Origin: Gammaproteobacteria bacterium
Lineage (GTDB): Bacteria; Pseudomonadota; Gammaproteobacteria; Pseudomonadales; Pseudomonadaceae
Direction of reading: 5' to 3'
Length of the DNA: 17,812 nucleotides
Assembly: GCA_012800475.1 (NCBI GenBank)
Contig: JAAZJF010000001.1
Location: 1-17,812, forward strand
This document shows positions 1 through 6,763 of the stretch, piece by piece (the first letter of the stretch is position 1; the number at the start of each line of letters is the position of its first letter). The position numbers and the translations under genes are program-made. The notes beneath the pieces are model-generated. The model did no database searches. It was not told the origin of the DNA and saw only the letters and a program-made list of their open reading frames with translations.

Positions 1-615
1 AACACCAGCACACGCTCGCCTTATGCACTGGACTATATGTTACGGTTCAACCGTGACTGGCGCATCAATGCGGACTTTATGTGGGACCCTAAAACACACC
101 GTACGCGTTCAGGCAGCACCATGCTGCATTACCAAGACAGCGATGATTTAAATAAAATCGTCAACTTTGGTTACCGCTACCGCAACGACAGCAACCACTA
201 CAACTACGATACGGGCCGCTGGGAAACTGGCAGCGCTGATTACATTGCTCCAGGTGGTAAAGTCTACAAAGACTTCTACAAAGTTGAGCAAACTGATGCT
301 TCCGTTATGTGGCCGATCGTACCGCAATGGAACGCTATCGCACGTTGGCAGTATGACTACAACCGCAACAGCACACTCGAAGCCTTTGGTGGTTTTGAAT
401 ATGACAGCTGCTGCTGGAAATTACGCTTAATCAGCCGCTATTGGGTTGATTACGACGAACGAAATGTATCGCCACTCGATAACCGCCGAGGTGATCACGG
501 GGTCTTCCTGCAGATTATCTTAAAAGGTTTAGGTGGTGTAACCGGTAACAAAGTAGAGACATTCCTCGATGAAGGCATCCAAGGCTACCGTGAGCGTGAA
601 GACAATGCTTATTAA
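1..615 (+). CDS. lptD: LPS-assembly protein LptD, 3' end (partial)
   Basis: The reading frame is open from base 1 and gives the last 204 residues of an outer-membrane beta-barrel protein; the start lies outside the window. LptD, with LptE, inserts lipopolysaccharide into the outer leaflet of the outer membrane. The visible part has the alternating aromatic and polar pattern of barrel strands, with many Tyr, Trp and Asn residues (for example GYRYRND and WQYDYNRN). A Cys-Cys pair (DSCCWKLR) lies near residues 136-137 of the fragment, where LptD proteins carry conserved C-terminal cysteines used in disulfides with N-terminal ones. The identity is strengthened by surA following directly, as in other gammaproteobacteria. 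The last 11 bases overlap the surA start, suggesting translational coupling. LptD is itself a known SurA client, so the pairing makes functional sense. Confidence 0.93.
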   Translation, partial: NTSTRSPYALDYMLRFNRDWRINADFMWDPKTHRTRSGSTMLHYQDSDDLNKIVNFGYRYRNDSNHYNYDTGRWETGSADYIAPGGKVYKDFYKVEQTDASVMWPIVPQWNAIARWQYDYNRNSTLEAFGGFEYDSCCWKLRLISRYWVDYDERNVSPLDNRRGDHGVFLQIILKGLGGVTGNKVETFLDEGIQGYREREDNAY

Positions 616-1891
616 ACCCCTATCTGCGCTGGTCCTAGTGAGCAGCATGCTGCTGGGCACTGCACATGCAGCCGAGCAACAACTGGATCGCATCGCGGCT
701 ATCGTTGATAACGATGTCGTGATGCTCAGCCAGTACCAAAAACGTCTAAAAGAAGTGCAACAGACCATCAGTAAACGTGGCGTTGAAGTACCGCCTGATG
801 ATGTCTTGCGCCAGCAAGTGATGGACCGCTTGATCATTGACGCCATTCAATTACAAATTGCCGAACGCTCAGGTATTAGTGTCAATGATGAAGAACTGAA
901 CTCATCTATGGCCACTATTGCTGAGCGCAATGGCTTAACTCAAGCAGAATTTGAGCAAGCGTTGGCTAACGATGGTTTAAGCCTGCAAGAAGCCCGGGAG
1001 CAAATTCGCCATGAGATGATTATCAGCCGTGTGCGTCAATACCGCGTCACTGAACGCATTCAAGTCACTGACCAAGAAGTACAAAACTTCCTGGCCTCTG
1101 ATTTAGGCAAAATGCAGCTGGCTGAAGAATACGAGCTGGCGAACATCTTAGTGCCTGTCCCAGACGGTGCTACCAGTGATGAGCTGGAAGCAGCACAAAA
1201 AACTGTGGCCAGCATTGTTAACAATCTAGAGAACGGTGGCGACTTCTCACAATTAGCCATTCGCTATTCAGCCAGTGAAAACGCGCTCGAAGGCGGTGAT
1301 ATGGGCTGGCGTCGTGCGGCACAATTGCCCCCTCCTTTTGACCGTATTGTTGGGCAAATGGAAGTGGGTCAGGTGACTGAACCAACGCGTACCGCAGGTG
1401 GCATTATTATGCTCAAACTGCTGGATAAACGTGGCGACCAAGAAACCTACCGTGACGAAGTGCATGTACGCCATATTTTGCTGACACCCAGTGAAATTCG
1501 CAGCCCTGAAGCCACACAAAAACTAGCCCAGCGTCTGTATGAGCGCTTAAACAATGGCGAAGACTTTGCCGCGCTCGCTAAGCAATTCTCTGAAGATCCA
1601 GGCTCTGCATTAAGCGGCGGTGATATGAATTGGGTTGATCCTAATTCTGTTGTGCCGGAGTTTCGCGAAGAAATGGCTCGCACTGATATCGGCCAGCTCT
1701 CCAAGCCCTTTGCCAGTCAGTTTGGTTGGCACGTATTGCAAGTACTCGATCGCCGCAGCACCGACAGCAGTGCGCAAATGCGCGAGCAACAAGCACTGAA
1801 TTTACTGCGTAATCGTAAATACGATGAAGAGTTACAAACGTGGTTGGGCCAAATTCGTGACGAAGCTTATGTGGAGATTAAAGACCTATGA
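605..1891 (+). CDS. surA: Periplasmic chaperone / peptidyl-prolyl isomerase SurA
   Basis: SurA is a periplasmic chaperone that delivers outer-membrane proteins, LptD among them, to the BAM complex. I place the start at the internal ATG at 605 rather than the in-frame ATG at 569. From 605 the protein begins MLIKPL and has a normal signal peptide with a hydrophobic core (residues 6-18) and a probable cleavage site after AHA at 20-22. The length is then 428 residues, the same as E. coli SurA; the longer form would bury the signal behind 12 polar residues. After the signal comes the N-terminal chaperone region (about 23-170). Two parvulin domains follow, about 174-274 (with EGGDMGWR) and about 285-383 (with VRHILL and SGGDMNW), then a C-terminal helix. 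It overlaps lptD by 11 bases and pdxA by 4, so the three genes are probably co-transcribed and translationally coupled. Confidence 0.96.
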   Translation: MLIKPLSALVLVSSMLLGTAHAAEQQLDRIAAIVDNDVVMLSQYQKRLKEVQQTISKRGVEVPPDDVLRQQVMDRLIIDAIQLQIAERSGISVNDEELNSSMATIAERNGLTQAEFEQALANDGLSLQEAREQIRHEMIISRVRQYRVTERIQVTDQEVQNFLASDLGKMQLAEEYELANILVPVPDGATSDELEAAQKTVASIVNNLENGGDFSQLAIRYSASENALEGGDMGWRRAAQLPPPFDRIVGQMEVGQVTEPTRTAGGIIMLKLLDKRGDQETYRDEVHVRHILLTPSEIRSPEATQKLAQRLYERLNNGEDFAALAKQFSEDPGSALSGGDMNWVDPNSVVPEFREEMARTDIGQLSKPFASQFGWHVLQVLDRRSTDSSAQMREQQALNLLRNRKYDEELQTWLGQIRDEAYVEIKDL

Positions 1892-2877
1892 CTTTGCGCT
1901 TTGCTTTAACGGCGGGCGAGCCTGCCGGTATTGGTCCTGACTTATGCTTAATGTTAGCGCATGAAGCACAGCCTTACCCTGTAATTGCGATCACCAGTCG
2001 TGAGCTACTGAGTCAGCGTGCAACATTACTCGGCTTACACGTTGAGCTGCTCGATGTACAGCCTGGCGCTTGGCCTGATCAGCCTGCTCCAGCAGACAGC
2101 CTTTATGTGTGGGATACGCCTCTGTATGAACCTGCCGTCGCCGGCGAGCTCAATCAGGCCAATGCTCAACATGTCTTAGAAACGCTCACACGTGCCGGCC
2201 AAGGCTGTCTTGATGGTGTGTTTAGCGCCATGATTACCGCACCCGTGCATAAAGGCATCATTAATGATGCGGGTGTGCCCTTTTCAGGGCATACCGAGTT
2301 TCTACAAGAGCTCACACATTCACCTCAGGTGGTGATGATGCTCGCCACGCACGGTTTACGTGTTGCATTAGTCACCACCCACCTGCCACTGCGCGATGTA
2401 GCCGATGCGATCACCAGTGAGCGCGTGGAAACCATCACGCGTATTCTCAACGCTGATTTACAGCAAAAATTTGCGATTAAAAAGCCGCGCATTTTAGTCT
2501 GTGGACTCAATCCGCATGCCGGTGAAGATGGCCACTTAGGTCGCGAAGAATTGGATATTATTCAGCCGACCTTAGAACGCTTGCGTGCAGAAGGCATGGA
2601 TCTAGTCGGCCCACTGCCTGCTGATACCTTGTTTACGCCGCACCACCTTAAACAGTGTGATGCCGTCTTAGCCATGTACCATGACCAAGGCTTACCCGTG
2701 CTCAAGCACCGCGGTTTTGGTTCAGCGGTGAATATCACTTTAGGGATGCCGATTATCCGCACCTCTGTGGATCATGGTACTGCGCTTGATCTGGCCGGCA
2801 CGGGCGAGATTGATACGGGCAGCATCCATATTGCGCTAGAAACAGCCTATCAAATGGCCGCAAGCAAACCGGCTTAG
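1888..2877 (+). CDS. pdxA: 4-hydroxythreonine-4-phosphate dehydrogenase PdxA
   Basis: PdxA oxidises 4-phosphohydroxy-L-threonine with NAD(P)+ in the DXP-dependent pyridoxal-phosphate pathway; the product condenses with DXP on PdxJ. The predicted protein has 329 residues, the same length as E. coli PdxA. The N-terminal GEPAGIGPDL (10-19), TAPVHKG (117-123) and GHTEF (134-138) are family signatures. The three metal-binding histidines are in the expected places: H165 in TTHLPL, H210 in NPHAGE and H265 in YHDQG. The start ATG lies inside the surA stop (ATGA, 1888-1891), a classic coupled junction. In Pseudomonas, rsmA/ksgA and apaG usually follow pdxA. Here the operon instead ends in a hairpin and meets a convergent carbonic anhydrase gene. 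Confidence 0.96.
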   Translation: MTLRFALTAGEPAGIGPDLCLMLAHEAQPYPVIAITSRELLSQRATLLGLHVELLDVQPGAWPDQPAPADSLYVWDTPLYEPAVAGELNQANAQHVLETLTRAGQGCLDGVFSAMITAPVHKGIINDAGVPFSGHTEFLQELTHSPQVVMMLATHGLRVALVTTHLPLRDVADAITSERVETITRILNADLQQKFAIKKPRILVCGLNPHAGEDGHLGREELDIIQPTLERLRAEGMDLVGPLPADTLFTPHHLKQCDAVLAMYHDQGLPVLKHRGFGSAVNITLGMPIIRTSVDHGTALDLAGTGEIDTGSIHIALETAYQMAASKPA

Positions 2878-2889
2878 CCCACAATGAAC

Positions 2890-2923
2890 AACGCCACCTT
2901 ATAGACTCAGGTGGCGTTTGTTT
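2890..2923 (+). terminator. Hairpin terminator of the lptD-surA-pdxA operon, possibly bidirectional
   Basis: A perfect 10-bp stem (AACGCCACCT at 2890-2899 with AGGTGGCGTT at 2909-2918) encloses a 9-base loop. A modest T-rich stretch (TGTTTATC) follows on the plus strand. It lies 12 bases after the pdxA stop and 22 bases before the end of the convergent can gene, so it can serve both. The T-run is weak on the minus-strand side. Confidence 0.8.
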
Positions 2924-2940
2924 ATCAGCATAGCGTTGAG

Positions 2941-3579
2941 TTAATCACGCTTGCGCAAACGGTACTGAGGTGCCACTTGATCAATCCCTTTGATCGTTAC
3001 ATCTAAGTTCTTCCACAAGCCATCTTTAATGCCGTACACACAGCCATAAATGGATAGCTTTTGTCCGCGGTGCCACGCGTTTTGCACAATAGCGGTATGG
3101 CTGACATTAGCCACCTGCTCAATGGCATTAAGCTCACACAAACGGTCAACACGCTCTTCTTCTGTCGCGAGTTGGGCCAGTTCGTCATAGTGCTCATAAT
3201 GCAAATCACGAATACCACGCAACCACGCATCGGTTAAGCCCACTTGCTTATCTTGCATCGCTGCACGTACACCACCGCAACCGTAGTGGCCTGTGACTAA
3301 AATATGTTTAACCTTTAATACGTCAACGGCATATTGAATCACGGACAAACAGTTCAAGTCGGTATGTAAAACCACATTACCCACATTACGGTGCACAAAT
3401 AAATCACCAGGCAACATGCCGACAATTTCATTAGCCGGAACACGCGCATCTGAACAACCAATCCACAAGTATTCGGGTGCTTGCTGCTTGGCCAGTTGCT
3501 CAAAAAAGGTGGGATCATCTTTTTTGATTGACTCAGACCAGCGGACGTTATTATCAAACAGCTCTTGTAATTCAGGCAT
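2941..3579 (-). CDS. can: Beta-class carbonic anhydrase (Can-like)
   Basis: This enzyme interconverts CO2 and bicarbonate, supplying bicarbonate to carboxylases in the cytoplasm. The 212-residue protein carries the full beta-class zinc site: C42 and D44 in CSDAR, and H98 and C101 in GHYGCGG. This is the same spacing and numbering as E. coli Can. D44-R46 is the conserved catalytic dyad. The start ATG at 3579 is preceded by a good AGAGGA ribosome-binding site. It is the last gene of the leuA-holD-rimI-can run, separated from rimI by 91 bases that hold a striking palindrome, so it may have its own promoter. In P. aeruginosa, as I recall, a similar carbonic anhydrase gene (PA4676) also lies close to rimI and the psi-subunit gene, so the neighbourhood appears conserved. 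Confidence 0.95.
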   Translation of the reverse strand: MPELQELFDNNVRWSESIKKDDPTFFEQLAKQQAPEYLWIGCSDARVPANEIVGMLPGDLFVHRNVGNVVLHTDLNCLSVIQYAVDVLKVKHILVTGHYGCGGVRAAMQDKQVGLTDAWLRGIRDLHYEHYDELAQLATEEERVDRLCELNAIEQVANVSHTAIVQNAWHRGQKLSIYGCVYGIKDGLWKNLDVTIKGIDQVAPQYRLRKRD

Positions 3580-3617
3580 AGCTTCCTCTGTTATCTCGTG
3601 TTACGAAATCAAATATC

Positions 3618-3636
3618 TGAGTTTTGACAAAACTCA
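3618..3636. promoter_or_regulatory. 19-base near-perfect palindrome in the can leader (possible operator)
   Basis: Two 9-base arms, TGAGTTTTG (3618-3626) and CAAAACTCA (3628-3636), are exact reverse complements around a single central base. The element lies 39 bases upstream of the can start codon. It has no T-run after it on the minus strand, so it is a poor terminator for rimI. On the minus strand it includes TTGTCA, close to a -35 hexamer, although I find no convincing -10 at the right distance. I infer a possible operator for a dimeric regulator. The regulator is unknown and the site does not fit the Fnr/Anr, Fur or LexA consensus. Confidence 0.4.
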
Positions 3637-3670
3637 CGGCACTGCAGTCACACTTTTTTACAATTGCACT

Positions 3671-4126
3671 CTAGTCGGCAAATAAAGTACAGACCATGAC
3701 CAGTGCATCTTCATGTCCACCTGGGGCTGGATAATAGTCGCGGCGCCGGCCTATTTCGTTAAAGCCAAAGCGCTCGTATAAACGGTACGCAGACTGATTG
3801 GATGCACGCAGCTCTAAAAAGCACTCCACACAACCACGCTCAGTTGCACGTAACATTAAATGTTCCAACAACTGCAGACCTAAGCCGCGACCTTGCTGAT
3901 CCACCGCAATAGCAATATTGAGTAAGTGCGCCTCATCCAATACTTGGCTGATCACACCATGGCCAACATGCTGGCCATCGACAAGCATCACCCAACATTC
4001 ATAGCTGGTTAAAGCATCCTCGTACAGCTTAAGCGTCCAAGGATGCGAAAAAGCCTGTTGTTCAAGAGCAATCACCTGCTCTAAGTCAGCCGCTTGCATG
4101 CGTCTAAATTGAATATTATCCGTCAT
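3671..4126 (-). CDS. rimI: Ribosomal protein N-alpha-acetyltransferase RimI
   Basis: RimI is a GNAT-fold enzyme that transfers acetyl from acetyl-CoA to the N-terminal alanine of ribosomal protein S18. The 151-residue protein (E. coli RimI has 148) contains the acetyl-CoA-binding loop QGRGLG at 78-83. It also has LELRASNQSAYRLYERFGF around 104-122, where E105 and Y117 correspond to the catalytic Glu and Tyr of characterised RimI. I choose the ATG at 4126 (MTDNIQF). An upstream in-frame extension exists but lies within the holD coding end, while AGGTG sits 5 bases before 4126. The gene overlaps the holD-like gene by 11 bases. The holD-rimI order is the same as in E. coli. Confidence 0.93.
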   Translation of the reverse strand: MTDNIQFRRMQAADLEQVIALEQQAFSHPWTLKLYEDALTSYECWVMLVDGQHVGHGVISQVLDEAHLLNIAIAVDQQGRGLGLQLLEHLMLRATERGCVECFLELRASNQSAYRLYERFGFNEIGRRRDYYPAPGGHEDALVMVCTLFAD

Positions 4127-5009
4127 TGTGCACCTGCCACAAAGCTTGATGCGCACACATACTGCGCCAAATATCACGTTTCAATAAGGGCTGTTCGAGC
4201 ACAGTTTCTAAGCTGGGCAAACTCCAAAGTTGTACGCCCTCAGCAAACGATTGCACGCTGTACAATGGTGTATCTTCTTGGTCACTACCAAAACGTACCG
4301 CTTGCTGACCCACCAACCAAATGCAGGCGGTGGGTTCACTGTGTTGTTCAACGCTCAACAAGTCGCGTACGCAGGCACGCGCAGCTGCTGCATTTTGACT
4401 GCGCATCAAATTGCCAGTGCGCAAAATCGGCCACACCAAGGGCGTGCCTTGGCGTAAAAAGCGCGGCTGATCACTCAGGCCTGCCGCGCGCAGCATATCT
4501 TTAAGCAGTTGATAATCCGGATCACGGCTTTGAAACGCTTCACCCGTGGGTAAGTCAACCAGCAGCAAGCAGTTATCGGCACGCAACATTTGCAAAGCAA
4601 AACGCGGAATAGGCTCAGCTGCTACTTGCGCAGCAGGTGTGGACTGCGGCGCTGTAGGCACCACCTCAGCTGTACGGCTCGCACTGTGCTGTGCAGCAGG
4701 ATTAACTTTGGATTTAAGTGCAGTCAACGCCAATTTATCACGCACCGACACACGAGCTTCAGAGCGCGTAGGTGATGGCGCTACTGCAGGTGCAACATGA
4801 GCTGCAGTGGGCTCTGAACGTGGCTGCACTGACCGTGCAGTCGGTTGAATTGCCACTTCATCCACGGTTTGCCAGTCAAGCACGTACTCACGTGCCGGCG
4901 CGGCATGCACCAATGACTGACGCGGCAGCCACACATCAACCTGCATGGCCTGCAACATGGCCTGCCGGCGCACTTCATACTCTTGCATCACTGCAGCGTC
5001 AGTATTCAC
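4116..5009 (-). CDS. holD: DNA polymerase III psi subunit, pseudomonad type (HolD-like)
   Basis: The 297-residue protein has three parts. An N-terminal segment (about 8-45) contains RRQAMLQAMQVDVWLPR, which aligns by eye with RRDWQLQQLGITQWSLRRP of E. coli psi. A low-complexity Ala/Pro/Ser/Thr linker follows (about 52-133). The C-terminal domain (about 136-297) contains the repeated LP/LxLP-type strands and ends in DIWRSMCAHQALW, resembling the psi C-terminus (ALWQQICTYEHDF). Psi joins chi to the clamp-loader complex and, through its N-terminus, contacts the DnaX subunits. The gene lies directly upstream of rimI, as holD does in E. coli. From memory, a cryptic, longer psi is known in P. aeruginosa (PA4679, next to rimI). 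Translation probably starts at GTG 5009, overlapping the leuA stop (GTGA); AGG lies 8 bases upstream. The ATG at codon 8 is an alternative. The identification rests on motif resemblance and context, not on a search. Confidence 0.75.
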   Translation of the reverse strand: MNTDAAVMQEYEVRRQAMLQAMQVDVWLPRQSLVHAAPAREYVLDWQTVDEVAIQPTARSVQPRSEPTAAHVAPAVAPSPTRSEARVSVRDKLALTALKSKVNPAAQHSASRTAEVVPTAPQSTPAAQVAAEPIPRFALQMLRADNCLLLVDLPTGEAFQSRDPDYQLLKDMLRAAGLSDQPRFLRQGTPLVWPILRTGNLMRSQNAAAARACVRDLLSVEQHSEPTACIWLVGQQAVRFGSDQEDTPLYSVQSFAEGVQLWSLPSLETVLEQPLLKRDIWRSMCAHQALWQVHNDG

Positions 5010-6556
5010 ACACCGTCTACCTGTGGGTGTGCTTTATCAGCGCCTAAATGCATTAAGTTCAGTGCATTTAAATACGCTTTAGCTGAAGCAATCACAATAT
5101 CGGTATCTGCACCATTACCATTCACAATGCGTCCACCGCGCTCCAAACGTACGGTGACTTCACCTTGCGAGTCTGTACCTTGTGTAATGGCATTGACTGA
5201 ATACAACTGCAAGGTTGCACCCGATTGCGCAACGTTCTCAATGGCTTTGAAAGCCGCATCCACAGGGCCTGAACCTTGGCTGTCGGCGCTCACTTCACGG
5301 CCATCAATACTCAACACTAAATGCGCATGGGGTACTTCACCCGTTTTACTGGCCACTTCTAAACTCACCAGTTTGTAGAACTCAGGCACATCGGAGTTCA
5401 AAGTGTCTGACACCAGCGCCTGCAAGTCTTCATCAAAAATCTCATGCTTTTTATCAGCTAAATCTTTGAAACGTGCAAAAGCGGCGTTGAGTTCTGTATC
5501 GCTGGCCAACTCAATACCCAGCTCCAATAAACGGCTACGGAATGCGCTGCGGCCTGAGTGTTTGCCCATCACCATTTTATTGGCATGCCAGCCCACATCT
5601 TCTGCAGTCATGATTTCATAGGTTTCACGGTGTTTAAGTACACCATCTTGGTGAATACCTGACTCATGCGCAAAGGCATTCGCACCGACAATGGCTTTGT
5701 TCGGTTGCACAGGGAAACCCGTAATACCTGAGACCATGCGCGAGACGCTGAGGATATGTGGCGTTTCAATCTGCGTGTGTACGCCTAATAAATCTTGACG
5801 GGTTTTAATCGCCATCACTATTTCTTCCAGCGCCGCATTACCCGCGCGCTCACCTAAACCATTAATCGTGCACTCAACCTGACGGGCACCGGCCACCACT
5901 GCGGCCAAGGAGTTCGCTACCGCTAAACCTAAGTCATTATGACAATGCACGGAGAAAATCGCTTGATCGGCATTGGGTACACGATTGATCAAATCACGGA
6001 TTAAGTTAGCGTACTCATGGGGAATGGAGTAGCCCACGGTGTCCGGAATATTAATGGTGCGCGCACCTGCAGCAATCGCCGCTTCAACAATGCGGCAGAG
6101 AAAATCAATGTCTGAACGCCCAGCATCTTCACAGGAAAACTCAACATCGGCACATAAATTACGTGCTTTTTTAATCGCGCGTACCGCCTGCTCCATCACC
6201 TGCTCAGGCTGCATACGCAGTTTATGTTGCATGTGAATGGGGCTGGTGGCGATAAAGGTGTGAATACGGCCTGAGTTCGCACCAGCCAAGGCTTGCGCAG
6301 CACGCTCAATATCCGCATCTAATGCGCGTGACAGGCTACAAATGGTGCTGTCTTGAATGGTGTCAGCAATGGCTTTGACCGCATCAAAATCACCTGGACT
6401 GGCAATCGCAAAGCCTGCTTCGATCACGTCTACACGCATGCGCTCTAAAGCTTTCGCAATGCGCAGCTTTTCTTCTTTGGTCATCGAAGCGCCGGGGCTT
6501 TGCTCACCATCACGCAAGGTTGTATCAAAAATAATAACGCGATCACTGCTGCTCAT
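5006..6556 (-). CDS. leuA: 2-isopropylmalate synthase LeuA (E. coli-type)
   Basis: LeuA condenses acetyl-CoA with 2-oxoisovalerate, the first committed step of leucine synthesis, and is feedback-inhibited by leucine. The 516-residue protein (E. coli LeuA has 523) has a TIM-barrel catalytic domain (about 6-270) opening with FDTTLRDGEQSPG. The metal ligands are D16, H204 and H206 in VHCHND, and N240 in GLGERAGN. A linker region follows with GANAFAHESGIHQDG, then a C-terminal leucine-binding regulatory domain (about 385-510). It is the short bacterial LeuA form; the leuA I remember in P. aeruginosa is a longer, different type. The ATG at 6556 has a clear AGGAGA site. Other leu genes are not adjacent. 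Its stop overlaps the holD start by 4 bases. Citramalate or homocitrate synthase are less likely given the LeuA-specific middle region. Confidence 0.93.
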   Translation of the reverse strand: MSSSDRVIIFDTTLRDGEQSPGASMTKEEKLRIAKALERMRVDVIEAGFAIASPGDFDAVKAIADTIQDSTICSLSRALDADIERAAQALAGANSGRIHTFIATSPIHMQHKLRMQPEQVMEQAVRAIKKARNLCADVEFSCEDAGRSDIDFLCRIVEAAIAAGARTINIPDTVGYSIPHEYANLIRDLINRVPNADQAIFSVHCHNDLGLAVANSLAAVVAGARQVECTINGLGERAGNAALEEIVMAIKTRQDLLGVHTQIETPHILSVSRMVSGITGFPVQPNKAIVGANAFAHESGIHQDGVLKHRETYEIMTAEDVGWHANKMVMGKHSGRSAFRSRLLELGIELASDTELNAAFARFKDLADKKHEIFDEDLQALVSDTLNSDVPEFYKLVSLEVASKTGEVPHAHLVLSIDGREVSADSQGSGPVDAAFKAIENVAQSGATLQLYSVNAITQGTDSQGEVTVRLERGGRIVNGNGADTDIVIASAKAYLNALNLMHLGADKAHPQVDGV

Positions 6557-6571
6557 TGTCTTCTCCTGAAG

Positions 6572-6594
6572 GCTGCCACAGGGTTACGGGCAGC
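6572..6594 (-). promoter_or_regulatory. leuA: Small hairpin just upstream of the leuA ribosome-binding site
   Basis: Six-base arms GCTGCC (6572-6577) and GGCAGC (6589-6594) flank an 11-base loop and end 4 bases before the AGGAGA site of leuA. No T-run follows, so it does not look like an intrinsic terminator. Any effect would more likely be on ribosome access. Its function is inferred only. Confidence 0.3.
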
Positions 6595-6660
6595 TAAACT
6601 CTAAGTCTTGACGCGGCTCAAAGCAGCGCAAAACAAGGTTATTTGGGTATAGGTACTAGA

Positions 6661-6708
6661 TTAATACTGGGCTAGGCCAAGGTCTAGCGGCAATTCGTCG
6701 TAGCGCAC
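6661..6708 (-). CDS. Possible 15-residue leucine-rich leader peptide upstream of leuA
   Basis: A short frame from GTG at 6708 to TAA at 6661 would encode MRYDELPLDLGLAQY. Four of its 15 residues are Leu, using TTG, CTA, CTT and CTA codons. It lies in the 207-base spacer between waaA and leuA, 104 bases before leuA, where a leucine-sensing leader would be expected. An AGAG motif lies 9 bases upstream of the GTG. An imperfect inverted repeat (GCTAG/CTAGC, 6671-6688) overlaps the Leu codons. Against it: the start is GTG, the site is weak, and no U-tailed terminator follows. It may be chance, so this is a weak call. Confidence 0.2.
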   Translation of the reverse strand: MRYDELPLDLGLAQY

Positions 6709-6763
6709 ATCAGCACACTCTATTTGGCGGCTCGCAGCACACACACTTAAATTAAATTGCCGC

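Noticed and set aside
4983..5378. A 131-codon open frame on the plus strand antisense to the end of leuA
   Set aside because: It lies fully opposite leuA and holD, which have clear protein signatures. Its predicted protein has no recognisable motif, and it looks like a mirror frame of the real genes.
6557..6763. Classical leucine transcription attenuator before leuA
   Set aside because: No GC-rich hairpin followed by a T-run is present between the candidate leader peptide and leuA, so a standard terminator/antiterminator switch is not supported.
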